Source of the DNA: an uncultured Porphyromonas sp.
GTDB lineage: Bacteria > Bacteroidota > Bacteroidia > Bacteroidales > Porphyromonadaceae
Direction of reading: 5' to 3'
NCBI RefSeq assembly: GCF_900541275.1
Contig: NZ_UQJH01000001.1
Coordinates: forward strand, 310,001-374,000
DNA length: 64,000 nucleotides
Below, in pieces: positions 49,816 through 59,125 of the stretch. Position 1 is the stretch's first letter. Each line of letters starts with the position of its first letter. The notes under the pieces were generated by a model. That model saw nothing but the letters and a program-made list of their open reading frames with translations, searched no databases and had not been told where the DNA came from. The translations under genes and the position numbers were made by a program.

Positions 49816-51876
49816 TTACCTCCAGCGGGACTGGTCATTCTGCGACTTTATCCCCACTGCCTTATCTTTCGGGAGGTGGGTGAAGAACTGGAGCCCTGTC
49901 TGTCGCTCTACCTCAGAGACCGTCACAGAGTAGTCGCGATACTTAGTGCCGGGGAGAGCTCTATTTGGCATAACGAAGCCGATGCTATACCAATTGCCCG
50001 TAGACTTCTCTTGGCGGAGGAAGACCTTGTATGTGGCATCCGGGACTGGGATCTGCTTCCCATCTTGGTCTTTGGTCATCTGTAGGGGTTCCCTGCTATA
50101 CACCGGGCCGCAGACTACGTAGAGTGTGTCGTACTTGGAGACTTGCTGAGCCCAAGTGCGCTCCTTACCCTCCAGCTGTTGCCACTGACCGCCATTCTGA
50201 GACTGATTCTGAGGAAGCATATTGGAGAAGTAGAATGTTGTCTCATTCAGAGGTCTGGAGGCTGTTCTCGACCCGCTAGACAGCATATGTCCTCGAGACA
50301 AGCCACGGGTTTTATAAGACTTGGAGAGGTTAGGCTGAATGGATCTCGAGAGATCAGGATCGTAGTCCCAGCTATTGGACCGCTTGGTATTTCCTATTAC
50401 ACCTGGATACATTGGGAAGGCAACGTACCTGGGACTACGATACTTTGTATCAAAGAGAATGGAGTAATTCCGCCTCGTGCCACCGCCTCCGTCAGTAAAC
50501 CATGCATCGGGCGCCATATGGCGAACAAATAGGGCATGATCCAGCAGTCTGGCACTCTGTGCCACAGCCTCCTCTCGATACTGCGCTACCACACCGGGGC
50601 GGACATTACCAAGCGGGTCATTGGGGTCGACTCCCGGCGTGGGCTCATCCGGATCTGTGGGATCGATCCCGGGAGTGGAGGGATCAATAGGTACTGCATC
50701 CTGATCCTTGACGGTGAAGTCACCACCGGGGTTAAGAGGGAGGATTTCCCCCGCACTCGGGTCAATCGGCACTCCACTGGAGGGCTCATCTCCCTCCTTG
50801 ATCGAGGGTTCCATATCAGCCGGAGCGAGAGGGTCGATGCCTGCACTGGGATCTATTGGCACGCCACCACCCTCACTATCCTTGACAGATGGCTCTACCG
50901 GTGAGGGCTGGACAGGATCAATCCCGGCACTCGGGTCAATAGGCTTAGCGCCATACTTTGGGTCATACGGATCGTAGCGCTCGCCCTTCAGCCCGTCCGG
51001 CGTCAGCACGATAGGACCCTCGGGAGCCTCTTGAGACAATTCACCAGGTCCTTTGGTCTCGAGTACATAGAGTCCGCTCCCACTACCGGAGAGGGTCAGG
51101 TGGTAGGTAGCCATTTCGCCCGCCTTCCCCACATAAGTAGAGGGACGCCACCTTACTGTGCGCCCACCAAAACTTAAGGTCACAGCCAGATCGCCATAGT
51201 TAATGCCCGGCACCACCACAGCTGCAGCCACAGCTTGAGCACGACGACCTCGTACAGCGAGATCAAGTGTACCCTTTGCACCCCGATACTGAAATTGGTC
51301 CGACACTAGATCAAAGCAAGCTGAGAGAGGAACATCAGCAACCTCGACAGTCAGATGCGATAGGTCACCGAAGTCCGGCGATGCAGTGATTACTAATTGC
51401 AGAAGAGCATTGATACGCCTAAGAGTAACCCTCGGCTCCGCCGCCCAAGTAACATCGGAGAGCTTCCCATAGAAGTAGTCCGGAGCCTTTCCTTCCGCCT
51501 GACCTGCATAGTTCATCGGGATCTTTCCCTGCGAAGCCTCGGCCGTGTACGGATAGTACGCGATGATCTCGAGAGGGGACGATGGCGACCGATGGACTGG
51601 TGATGTGGAGAAGAAAACACCATCCCCCGCACTCGAGGTATAGAGGATATTGTCATCCGAGACCACACCATCCGAGAGAGAGAAGACTCCCATCTGATCG
51701 TTTTTCTGCCAAGTAGGAGCTGCAGATCGGAAGCTTGCCTTGTAGCGCAGCTCGTACGGCTGTAGAAGATCATCTCCCGTTTCTCTATGCGTGCATGAAG
51801 CCCACAAAACCAAGAGTGCCACAAGGGCTATGCTCAATCTTGGGAGAGTCATGTAGTCGGTCAAATTCCCTTTCAT
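49816..51876 (-). CDS. Fimbrillin-like domain fused to a DNA/RNA non-specific endonuclease
   Basis: This is a 686-residue lipoprotein from the ATG at 51876 (51852 is also possible), lipobox LWASC (Cys28). Residues 45-270 look fimbrillin-like (EIIAYYPYTAEAS near 103-115). Residues 311-420 are a Pro/Asp-rich spacer with four imperfect repeats of PIDPSAGIDP. Residues about 440-680 form a NUC1-type non-specific endonuclease: LSRGHM with catalytic His530, then FSNMLPQNQSQNGGQWQQLE with the metal-binding Asn. The usual DRGH reads SRGH here. The fusion would tether a nuclease to the cell surface. The upstream frame to 52176 lies over the downstream end of the ABC gene and is not credible. Confidence 0.85.
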   Translation of the reverse strand: MKGNLTDYMTLPRLSIALVALLVLWASCTHRETGDDLLQPYELRYKASFRSAAPTWQKNDQMGVFSLSDGVVSDDNILYTSSAGDGVFFSTSPVHRSPSSPLEIIAYYPYTAEASQGKIPMNYAGQAEGKAPDYFYGKLSDVTWAAEPRVTLRRINALLQLVITASPDFGDLSHLTVEVADVPLSACFDLVSDQFQYRGAKGTLDLAVRGRRAQAVAAAVVVPGINYGDLAVTLSFGGRTVRWRPSTYVGKAGEMATYHLTLSGSGSGLYVLETKGPGELSQEAPEGPIVLTPDGLKGERYDPYDPKYGAKPIDPSAGIDPVQPSPVEPSVKDSEGGGVPIDPSAGIDPLAPADMEPSIKEGDEPSSGVPIDPSAGEILPLNPGGDFTVKDQDAVPIDPSTPGIDPTDPDEPTPGVDPNDPLGNVRPGVVAQYREEAVAQSARLLDHALFVRHMAPDAWFTDGGGGTRRNYSILFDTKYRSPRYVAFPMYPGVIGNTKRSNSWDYDPDLSRSIQPNLSKSYKTRGLSRGHMLSSGSRTASRPLNETTFYFSNMLPQNQSQNGGQWQQLEGKERTWAQQVSKYDTLYVVCGPVYSREPLQMTKDQDGKQIPVPDATYKVFLRQEKSTGNWYSIGFVMPNRALPGTKYRDYSVTVSEVERQTGLQFFTHLPKDKAVGIKSQNDQSRWR
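50617..50946 (-). repeat. Repeat-rich linker of the nuclease fusion (PIDPSAGIDP repeats)
   Basis: The segment encodes four imperfect repeats of about 25-30 residues, each beginning PIDPS and mostly containing a later PS-[VI]-K or TVK element. The repeats are Pro, Asp, Gly and Ser rich, expected to be extended and possibly metal-binding. DNA-level repeats make length variation between strains likely. Confidence 0.75.
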
Positions 51877-51926
51877 TGATTTATGGTGATAATCTTTTTT
51901 TGAGATGACAACACTTAGTGGATAAC

Positions 51927-51958
51927 CAAAGATACCCAATATCAATTCCTTGACCAAA
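51927..51958 (-). promoter_or_regulatory. Promoter of the fimbrillin-nuclease operon (TTTG-N20-TATCTTTG)
   Basis: On the minus strand TTTG (51958-51955) and TATCTTTG (51934-51927) are separated by exactly 20 nt, matching the Bacteroidetes promoter consensus at both boxes. Transcription should start around 51920, about 45 nt before the ATG at 51876. It is one of the two best promoters in the window. Confidence 0.85.
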
Positions 51959-52001
51959 GAGCGAGCAATAAGGGGACCTCGACTTCTCCTATAACAAAAA
52001 A

Positions 52002-52037
52002 GCCGGCACTCAGTCCGCCAAGGGGCTAAGTACCGGC
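52002..52037 (-). terminator. Terminator of the ABC transporter unit
   Basis: GCCGGCACT (52002-52010) and AGTACCGGC (52029-52037) form a 9-bp stem. On the minus-strand RNA the single odd pair is a G-U. The stem is followed by a run of six T. It is 24 bp after the ABC transporter stop. Confidence 0.82.
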
Positions 52038-52060
52038 AATACTTGGAATGGAACGACTGG

Positions 52061-53902
52061 TTAGAGCTTCTGCATAGCGACGAGGCGAGCGTAGTATCTC
52101 CCCTGAGCCAGCAGCTCCTCGTGCGTACCTCGCTCGACGATACTTCCCTTATGCAGGACGATGATCTGATCGGCACTGACGATCGTGGAGAGACGATGAG
52201 CGATGACGATAGTGGTGCGTCCTCTCATAAGGTGCTCCAGTGCCTCCTGCACTAGTCGCTCGGACTCGGTATCGAGAGCGGACGTTGCTTCATCGAGGAT
52301 CAGGATGTCCGGATCCTTGAGCACGGCGCGCGCGATGCTCAGTCGCTGTCGTTGCCCGCCGGAGAGCTTGCTGCCTCGATCACCGATATTGGTCTCGTAT
52401 CCCTCAGAGAGCTCTCTGATAAAGTCGTCCGCATTGGCCACCTTGCAGGCCGCCACGATCTCCTCATCTGTTGCATTCGCGTTGCCAAAAGCGACATTAG
52501 CCCGGACGGTGTCATTGAAGAGGATCGCTTCTTGATTGACATTACCCATCAGCATCCTCAGGTCGTGCATCCTCAGCTCCCTGATGTCCGTGTCATCGAT
52601 CCGTATGGAGCCCTCGTCCACGTCATAGAAGCGAGGCAGAAGGTCCACTAAAGTGCTCTTGCCGGAGCCACTCTCCCCCACGATCGCCAGCGTCTTTCCC
52701 TTAGGAATGGTGAGGTCAACGTCTCTCAGGATCCAGTGGTCGTCGTAGTTATTGTAGCGAAAAGACACATGATCATATCTGATCTCTCTCTCGAAGCGGA
52801 TCGCCCGGGGATGCTCAGGGTCTTGGATCGGATTGACTGCCGAGAGCACTTCGTCAATGCGGGCGAGGGATGCCATCCCCTTACGTATGTCGTAGGAGGC
52901 ACGGGAAAACTCCTTCGCAGGATTGATGATGCTGTAGAAGATCACTAAGTAGTAGATGAAGGTGGAGGCATCGAAGCCAACGCTATTATGGAAAATGAGC
53001 GTACCACCAAACCACAGCACCACGGCGATGGTGACCGTCCCAAGGAATTCGCTCACGGGATGAGCCAATGCCTGTCTAGAGGCAACGTGCCTGGAGATGG
53101 TCCTAAACTCCTCGTTTTGGTTCTCAAACCGATCTTGTATAGGCTTCTCAGCATAAAAGGCCTTAATCACCCTAAGTCCGCCCAGCGTCTCCTCAAAGAG
53201 GCTGATCAGATAGCCCCACTTCGTCTGCCCCTCAAGGGAGTCACGCTTAAGTCTCTTTCCGATCCGCCCCATGACAAGCCCAGCCACAGGCAACAGAAGC
53301 ATCACAAAAAGGGTCAGCGTGGGGCTGATGATCAGCATAGCGATCAGAGAGACGAGGATGATAAGGGGATTCTTGATCATCATATCAAGCGAACTGATCA
53401 AGGAGTGCTGCAGCTCATTGACATCTCCTGATATACGCGCCAGCAGGTCGCCCTTGCGCTCACCGGAGAAGAAGGCCAGGTTGAGCCCCAGCACTTTCTC
53501 ATTGAGCTGATTTCGTATATCCCTCACCACACCGGTCTGGACCGGTATCATGAAGAATGAGGCAGCATACTGCACTGACACCTTCAGCAATGTGATCGCC
53601 ACAAGATAAAGCGCCAAGACCAGCAGAGACTTAGAGACACCATAAGCGCCAATCATCTGCGTCACCGCATAATTGAAGTTATTCTGGATCCCACTCATCA
53701 GCGTGCTGAGCGACAGCTCATTCCATGGTACAAAGTGGTATGCGGTGGTGTCTATCCCGAATAGAACCCTCAGGATAGGTATCAGGAGAGAGAATGCCAA
53801 TAGGTTTAGCAGCGGTGCTATAGCATTGCAGGCTATGTTACCTAAGATATACCACTTGTACTTGGGGAGAAACCTTCTAAATGCTCGAAAAAAGTCCTTC
53901 AT
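52061..53902 (-). CDS. ABC exporter, ATP-binding/permease fusion (MsbA-like)
   Basis: This 613-residue half-transporter has six transmembrane helices in about residues 20-330 and an ATPase domain from about 360. ATPase motifs are VGESGSGKST (Walker A), LSGGQRQRLSIARAVLKDP (signature), ILILDEATSALD (Walker B), and IAHRLSTI (switch His). It resembles lipid-A flippase MsbA and related heterogeneous drug/lipid exporters; the substrate is not evident from sequence. It is 31 bp downstream of the pcrA-type helicase and is the last gene before a strong terminator. In Gram-negative bacteria without another msbA nearby this would be a candidate essential lipid exporter. Confidence 0.88.
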   Translation of the reverse strand: MKDFFRAFRRFLPKYKWYILGNIACNAIAPLLNLLAFSLLIPILRVLFGIDTTAYHFVPWNELSLSTLMSGIQNNFNYAVTQMIGAYGVSKSLLVLALYLVAITLLKVSVQYAASFFMIPVQTGVVRDIRNQLNEKVLGLNLAFFSGERKGDLLARISGDVNELQHSLISSLDMMIKNPLIILVSLIAMLIISPTLTLFVMLLLPVAGLVMGRIGKRLKRDSLEGQTKWGYLISLFEETLGGLRVIKAFYAEKPIQDRFENQNEEFRTISRHVASRQALAHPVSEFLGTVTIAVVLWFGGTLIFHNSVGFDASTFIYYLVIFYSIINPAKEFSRASYDIRKGMASLARIDEVLSAVNPIQDPEHPRAIRFEREIRYDHVSFRYNNYDDHWILRDVDLTIPKGKTLAIVGESGSGKSTLVDLLPRFYDVDEGSIRIDDTDIRELRMHDLRMLMGNVNQEAILFNDTVRANVAFGNANATDEEIVAACKVANADDFIRELSEGYETNIGDRGSKLSGGQRQRLSIARAVLKDPDILILDEATSALDTESERLVQEALEHLMRGRTTIVIAHRLSTIVSADQIIVLHKGSIVERGTHEELLAQGRYYARLVAMQKL

Positions 53903-53933
53903 CAGGGTAAGTCGTTAGTAAGTCGCAGCTCGA

Positions 53934-56237
53934 TCAGATCTTGCGAAGCTTGGCAAACTTAAGGATCATCTGCTTCCTCGATCCATCGTCAAAGGTGACA
54001 AGGACCTTGGTCCCGGAGACACTCTGTGAGAAGCCCTCCACCTGCCCCACCCCAAAGGTGGGATGCTCTACTCGATCGCCCTTGCAGAGATCCGCCTCGC
54101 TCACTCGGTCGGTCAGCGGCTCGTTGTCCTCCTCTTTCGTCCGTATCACTCGACGGACACGTCTGGGCTTGGGATCAATATGGGGCGAGGACTTCTCTGG
54201 AGATGAGGGCATCACTGAGGGTCTCACCTCTCTCGGAGACTCCACTCGAGCTGACGAGCGTGGCAAATAGTCGGTCAGTCCGGTATGATCCTCAAGGTAT
54301 CGGGGATCTAAGTCAAGGAGGAACCTGCTCGGTCTCTGGTAATCCAGCTGACCATGAGTCATACGGCTCTGAGCATAGGAGAGGATACACTTCTCCTTGG
54401 CTCGCGTGATAGCCACGTAGAGGAGACGACGCTCCTCCTCGATGTCTTTCTCCTCGCTATATCGGTCACTGGGGATCAGCTGATCCTCAAGCCCCACACA
54501 GTAGACCTCCTCATACTCCAGTCCCTTGGAGGCGTGCATCGTCATCAGAGTGACTTTGGGGGTACCGTCCTCCTTCTGATCAGCATCAGTGTAGAGAGAC
54601 ATATCACGGACAAAGTCCTCAATGGTCACCGGATCGTCAGAGAGCTCGTAGTGAGCATCCTCATACTCCTGCACCGCTGAAACCAGCTCATTGAGGTTGT
54701 CCAGCTTAGACAGCGACTCCACACTATCGTCGCTATACATATCAGTCAGCCGTGTGGCGAGGATGAGATGGCTCATATACTCTGCCAAAGTCATCCCGGT
54801 GTTAGCCGCCTCGCGTAGCTGATTGATCAGCTCCACAAAGTCGGAGATCCGCTTGATCGGTCCCGCCTTAAGAGCCTCTGCCATCAGATCAGGGTCTGCA
54901 GCCACCTCCATCAGGGGCTTATGCTGACTATTAGCCAGATCAGAGAGGGTGGAAAAGGTCATATCGCCGATCCCTCTCTTAGGAGTATTGTAGACCCTCC
55001 GGAATGCCTCATCATCACTGGCATTGATAACCAGGCGTAGGTATGCGAGAGCATCCTTGATCTCAGCCCGGTCGTAGAATGAGAGCCCACCATAGATCCT
55101 GTAAGGGATAGAGTAATTGCGCAACTGCTCCTCGAGTAGACGGCTCTGAGCATTGGTACGGTAGAGAATGGCTACCTCCTCAGGGGATCTCCCACGCCGG
55201 AGGGAGGAGGAGATCATCTCCGCGACCCGCTCAGCCTCGGACTTACCACTAAAGGCATCGAAGAGGGTAAGTTTCTCCCCCTGACCGGCTATTGCTTCCA
55301 CAGTCTTGGGAATGCGGAAGTGATTTTTCTCGATCAGACTATTGGCGATGTCAACGATATTGGAGGTCGAGCGATAGTTTTTCCGGAGCTTATAGACCAC
55401 GGCTCCGGGGAATGTATTGCTGAAACTGAGGATATTCTCGATCACAGCGCCACGGAAGGAGTAAATGCTCTGTGCGTCGTCGCCTACGACGGTGAGGATC
55501 GTATCAGGTCCCTTCAGTTGCTTAACGATCTCATTTTGCACCCAATTGGTATCCTGATACTCATCGACAAGGATATATCGAAATCTCCTATGGAGCTCGT
55601 CCCTCACCTCCGGATGCTGTCTCAGCAGCCGAAGCATATTGATGAGAAGGTCATCAAAGTCCATCGCATTGGCTCTGAAGCAGCGGCTCAGATAGCCCTT
55701 GTAGACATCCTCAAAGCGGGGCATCCGACGTAGTCTTGGGTCACTATCCGAGAGGCTACCGGGAGTAAGTCCATCATTTTTACAAGCTGATATGAGTCCG
55801 TAGACCTTCTTGGGGGGATAGTCTTTCTCATCCAGCTTCATATCTCGGATGATGACCTTGACCAAAGTCCGTGAGTCACCTGAGTCGTAAATGGTATAAT
55901 CACTATCATATCCGAGATACTTCCCGTAACCACGGAGCCAGCGAGCAAAGATGGAGTGGAAGGTCCCCATAGGGATCATCCGCGAGAGATCCTCTCCCAC
56001 GATAGTAGCGATACGGGAGCGCATCTCTCTCGCAGCCTTATTCGTAAAGGTAAGCGCTAACACCTCTGAGGGACCCGCCTTACCCTCAGCCAAGATATAG
56101 GCTATCTTCGTCGTCAGGACGCGTGTCTTGCCCGAGCCCGCCCCGGCAATCACCAAACTGTCGTGAGTGAGATCCTCTACAGCCTGACGTTGCTCCTCAT
56201 TGAGCGTCGCTAAGAGCTCCTCGCTTGTCGTCATCAT
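53934..56237 (-). CDS. UvrD/PcrA family DNA helicase
   Basis: This 767-residue superfamily-1 3'-5' helicase acts in nucleotide-excision repair and replication restart. Motif Ia/Walker A is IAGAGSGKTRV near residues 31-41, motif II is LVDEYQDTN, motif III GDDAQSIYSFRGA, and motif VI YVAITRAKEKC. The C-terminal HPTFGVGQVEGF ... VLVTFDDGSRKQ is the Tudor-like domain of PcrA/UvrD. It is closer to PcrA by length and C terminus; I leave the symbol open. Its start overlaps the uvrA stop by 4 bp, which ties the two repair genes together. Confidence 0.93.
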   Translation of the reverse strand: MMTTSEELLATLNEEQRQAVEDLTHDSLVIAGAGSGKTRVLTTKIAYILAEGKAGPSEVLALTFTNKAAREMRSRIATIVGEDLSRMIPMGTFHSIFARWLRGYGKYLGYDSDYTIYDSGDSRTLVKVIIRDMKLDEKDYPPKKVYGLISACKNDGLTPGSLSDSDPRLRRMPRFEDVYKGYLSRCFRANAMDFDDLLINMLRLLRQHPEVRDELHRRFRYILVDEYQDTNWVQNEIVKQLKGPDTILTVVGDDAQSIYSFRGAVIENILSFSNTFPGAVVYKLRKNYRSTSNIVDIANSLIEKNHFRIPKTVEAIAGQGEKLTLFDAFSGKSEAERVAEMISSSLRRGRSPEEVAILYRTNAQSRLLEEQLRNYSIPYRIYGGLSFYDRAEIKDALAYLRLVINASDDEAFRRVYNTPKRGIGDMTFSTLSDLANSQHKPLMEVAADPDLMAEALKAGPIKRISDFVELINQLREAANTGMTLAEYMSHLILATRLTDMYSDDSVESLSKLDNLNELVSAVQEYEDAHYELSDDPVTIEDFVRDMSLYTDADQKEDGTPKVTLMTMHASKGLEYEEVYCVGLEDQLIPSDRYSEEKDIEEERRLLYVAITRAKEKCILSYAQSRMTHGQLDYQRPSRFLLDLDPRYLEDHTGLTDYLPRSSARVESPREVRPSVMPSSPEKSSPHIDPKPRRVRRVIRTKEEDNEPLTDRVSEADLCKGDRVEHPTFGVGQVEGFSQSVSGTKVLVTFDDGSRKQMILKFAKLRKI

Positions 56238-59104
56238 ACGTCTCTTCCTGCCGCCTTAAATTCCTCTCTCAGATACCTTGCCGTGTGGCTGTCACAGCGC
56301 TGCACCATTTCCTCAGGTGTCCCTTGGAAAATGATGTGTCCACCATCCTTACCTCCATCGGGACCTATATCTATGATATGGTCAGCTGTCTTGATCACGT
56401 CAAGATTGTGCTCAATGATAACGATGGTATTACCTCGATCCACCAGCCTATTGACAATCGTCATCAGCATACTGATGTCCTCGAAGTGTAGCCCCGTCGT
56501 CGGCTCATCGAGGAAGTAGATCGTATTGCCGGTATCTCTTCTATTCAGTTCGCTCGCCAGCTTGATCCGCTGACACTCACCCCCGGAGAGAGTCGATGAG
56601 GACTGACCAAGCTTTATATATCCGAGACCCACGTCCTGCAGCACCTTGATCTTACTCTGGATGCGGCTTTGACCATCGAAGAAGTCCACCGCCTGATTCA
56701 CGGTCATCTCCAGTACATCGGAGATAGACTGCCCCTTGTACCTTACCTCCAGCGTCTCCCGATTGTACCGCTTTCCACGACACACCTCACACGGCACATA
56801 GACATCGGGGAGGAAGTGCATCTCGATCCGGCGATAGCCATTTCCATTGCACGCCTCACAGCGTCCCCCCTTGACATTAAAGGAGAAGCGGCCCGGCTTG
56901 TACCCTCTGATCTTTGCCTCCGGCATCTCCGTGAAGAGATTTCGGATGTCGGTAAAGACTCCCGTATAGGTCGCGGGATTGCTCCTTGGTGTGCGACCGA
57001 TGGGCGACTGATCCACCTGGACCACTTTGTCTACCAGGTCAATGCCCTCGATCTTATCATACGCCAGTGGCTCCGTGAGAGACTTGTAGAGATGCTTTGA
57101 GAGAGCCGGGTAAAGGGTGTCATTGACATAGGTACTCTTACCGGAGCCGCTCACTCCGGTCACTAGAGTCAGCGTCCCCAGTGGTATGGAGAATGGCTCT
57201 CCCTGCAGATTGTTACCCTTAGCGCCCAGCAGCGTAAGGCAGTTACCTGAGCCACACCGCCTTACCTTGGGGATCTCTATGTCTTTCTCCCTCCTCAGGT
57301 ACTGCGCTGTCAGAGTATCAGTCTTCATCAGCTCCTCAGGTGTACCACTAAAGACGATATGCCCTCCCTTGCGTCCCGCTCCGGGACCGATATCGATGAT
57401 GTAGTCGGCCTGCTCCATAATCTCTCGGTCGTGCTCTACGACTAAGATCGTATTGCCTTGGTCCCGCAGAGACTTAAGAGATCGTATCAGCCGGTCATTA
57501 TCCCTCTGATGAAGCCCTATCGAGGGCTCATCGAGGATGTATAGGACATTTACCAAGCGGCTTCCCAGCTGAGTCGCCAGCCGTATACGCTGCATCTCCC
57601 CCCCGGAGAGGGTGGCAGTGGTCCTATCCAAGGAAATGTAGGTCAGCCCCACCTCTACTAAGAATGAGAGACGGCTCTCAATCTCCTTGCAGATCTCCGT
57701 AGCGACGACACGTCTCTGCCGGTCTATCTTTGCCGGGACCGCTTTGATCTCATCAAGCAGCTCAGGGATTGGCATCGACGACATCTCTGTGATGTCCTTG
57801 CCATCGATCTTAAATGCCAAAGCCTCCTTGCGCAACCGCTTCCCTTGGCAGCGCGGACAGGGGACATAGGTACTAAATTGCTCCGCCCACTTCTTTGTCT
57901 TAGCATTATAGTCCCCCTCCGTCATTTTCTCCAGCAAGGAGACAATACCATTGTACTCGGTCAGCCGCTGACGGACACCGGTCTCAGTGTGATAGTAGAG
58001 AGGATAGTCGACACCATTTAGCACATCATCGATCAGCTCCTCCGGATACTCCTCTATGGGAGTGTCGAGATCCAGGTCATGGTGCTTAAGGATCGCATCC
58101 ATCTGGGCAAAGAGCAGCCCACGCTTGTACTTCCCGATCGGGACCAGCCCCCCCTCTCTCAAGCTGAGCTTCGGGTCCGGGATCACCTTGGAGAGATCCG
58201 GAGCGGTGACTACCCCGAGGCCCTTACACTTCGGACAGCTGCCCTGAGGGGAATTAAAAGAAAACGTATTAGGGTCCGGATCCGGGAGCGACTCTCCCGC
58301 TTCCTCGTCCATCAGATTACGGCTGTAGTAGGAGGGCTTGAGCCCATCCTCCTGCATATCCTGCACAAGGATGATCCCCTTACCTAAACGAAGTGCCGTC
58401 CTGACGCTCTCCTTGATTCGCTCAGACTGCTTGGACACCACCTTCAGCTTATCGATCAGGATCTCTATCGAGTGGTTTTTGTACCGCGACAAGGCGAGAC
58501 CAGGCTTCAGGTTAGTCAGCTCGCCATCGATCCGTGCAGATACGTATCCCTTCCTGCGGTAGCTCTCGAGTAGCTCGCGGTAGTGGCCCTTACGTGTCCG
58601 TACGACCGGAGCATAGAGATAGACCTTATGGTCGGCATAGGTCTCGAGGATCCGCTCTATGATCTGATCCTCAGAGTAGTGGACTAGCTCCTTACCGGTC
58701 TTGAGCGAGTAGGCGGTCGCACAGCGGGCGTAAAGCAGACGGAGGAAGTCGTAGATCTCCGTGGTCGTGCCCACGGTACTGCGTGGATTCTTGTTGGTAG
58801 TCTTCTGCTCAATGGAGATAACAGGCGACAGACCGGTAATCTCATCTACGTCAGGTCGCTCCAGGTCACCGATATAGCCTCTGGCATACGAGGAGAAGGT
58901 CTCTAGATATCGCCGATTACCCTCTGAGTAGATCGTATCGAAGGCGAGGGACGACTTACCACTACCACTCAGCCCCGTGACCACCGTTAGGGAATTGCGC
59001 GGGATGGACACAGAGATGTTGCGTAGGTTATGCTCCCTCGCTCCCTGTACCGCGATCCACCCTTTCTCTACAGCCTTGCTCTCTATCGTGCTCTTATCTT
59101 TCAT
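56234..59104 (-). CDS. uvrA: Excinuclease ABC subunit A
   Basis: This 956-residue DNA-damage recognition ATPase of nucleotide-excision repair forms a UvrA2-UvrB complex. The start used is the ATG at 59104 (MKDKSTIESKA); a TTG five codons upstream is in frame but less likely. The protein has two ABC modules: TGLSGSGKSS near the N terminus and TGVSGSGKSTYVNDTLYPAL later, each with a signature (TLSGGEMQRIRLATQLG, TLSGGECQRIKLASELN). Zinc sites include CPKCKGLG, CPRCQGKR and CEACNGNGYRRIEM ... CEVCRGKRYN. Length fits UvrA (about 940). A -7-like TACCTTTG lies 59117-59124, only 13-20 nt upstream. It overlaps the helicase gene by 4 bp. Confidence 0.96.
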   Translation of the reverse strand: MKDKSTIESKAVEKGWIAVQGAREHNLRNISVSIPRNSLTVVTGLSGSGKSSLAFDTIYSEGNRRYLETFSSYARGYIGDLERPDVDEITGLSPVISIEQKTTNKNPRSTVGTTTEIYDFLRLLYARCATAYSLKTGKELVHYSEDQIIERILETYADHKVYLYAPVVRTRKGHYRELLESYRRKGYVSARIDGELTNLKPGLALSRYKNHSIEILIDKLKVVSKQSERIKESVRTALRLGKGIILVQDMQEDGLKPSYYSRNLMDEEAGESLPDPDPNTFSFNSPQGSCPKCKGLGVVTAPDLSKVIPDPKLSLREGGLVPIGKYKRGLLFAQMDAILKHHDLDLDTPIEEYPEELIDDVLNGVDYPLYYHTETGVRQRLTEYNGIVSLLEKMTEGDYNAKTKKWAEQFSTYVPCPRCQGKRLRKEALAFKIDGKDITEMSSMPIPELLDEIKAVPAKIDRQRRVVATEICKEIESRLSFLVEVGLTYISLDRTTATLSGGEMQRIRLATQLGSRLVNVLYILDEPSIGLHQRDNDRLIRSLKSLRDQGNTILVVEHDREIMEQADYIIDIGPGAGRKGGHIVFSGTPEELMKTDTLTAQYLRREKDIEIPKVRRCGSGNCLTLLGAKGNNLQGEPFSIPLGTLTLVTGVSGSGKSTYVNDTLYPALSKHLYKSLTEPLAYDKIEGIDLVDKVVQVDQSPIGRTPRSNPATYTGVFTDIRNLFTEMPEAKIRGYKPGRFSFNVKGGRCEACNGNGYRRIEMHFLPDVYVPCEVCRGKRYNRETLEVRYKGQSISDVLEMTVNQAVDFFDGQSRIQSKIKVLQDVGLGYIKLGQSSSTLSGGECQRIKLASELNRRDTGNTIYFLDEPTTGLHFEDISMLMTIVNRLVDRGNTIVIIEHNLDVIKTADHIIDIGPDGGKDGGHIIFQGTPEEMVQRCDSHTARYLREEFKAAGRDV

Positions 59105-59116
59105 AGATATAATGGG

Positions 59117-59124
59117 CAAAGGTA
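59117..59124 (-). promoter_or_regulatory. Possible -7 element before uvrA
   Basis: The minus strand reads TACCTTTG, which matches TAnnTTTG, in the 21-bp gap between queG and uvrA. It would give a 5' leader of only a few bases. Chance occurrence is possible, because uvrA is also close enough to queG for read-through. Confidence 0.25.
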
Positions 59125-59125
59125 C

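Noticed and set aside
51877..52176. N-terminal extension of the fimbrillin-nuclease gene
   Set aside because: It would run through the ABC transporter terminator and 3' end and place 100 residues before the lipoprotein signal; a consensus promoter sits inside it.
59105..59119. TTG start five codons before uvrA ATG
   Set aside because: A TTG start overlapping a -7-like element is less likely than the ATG at 59104.
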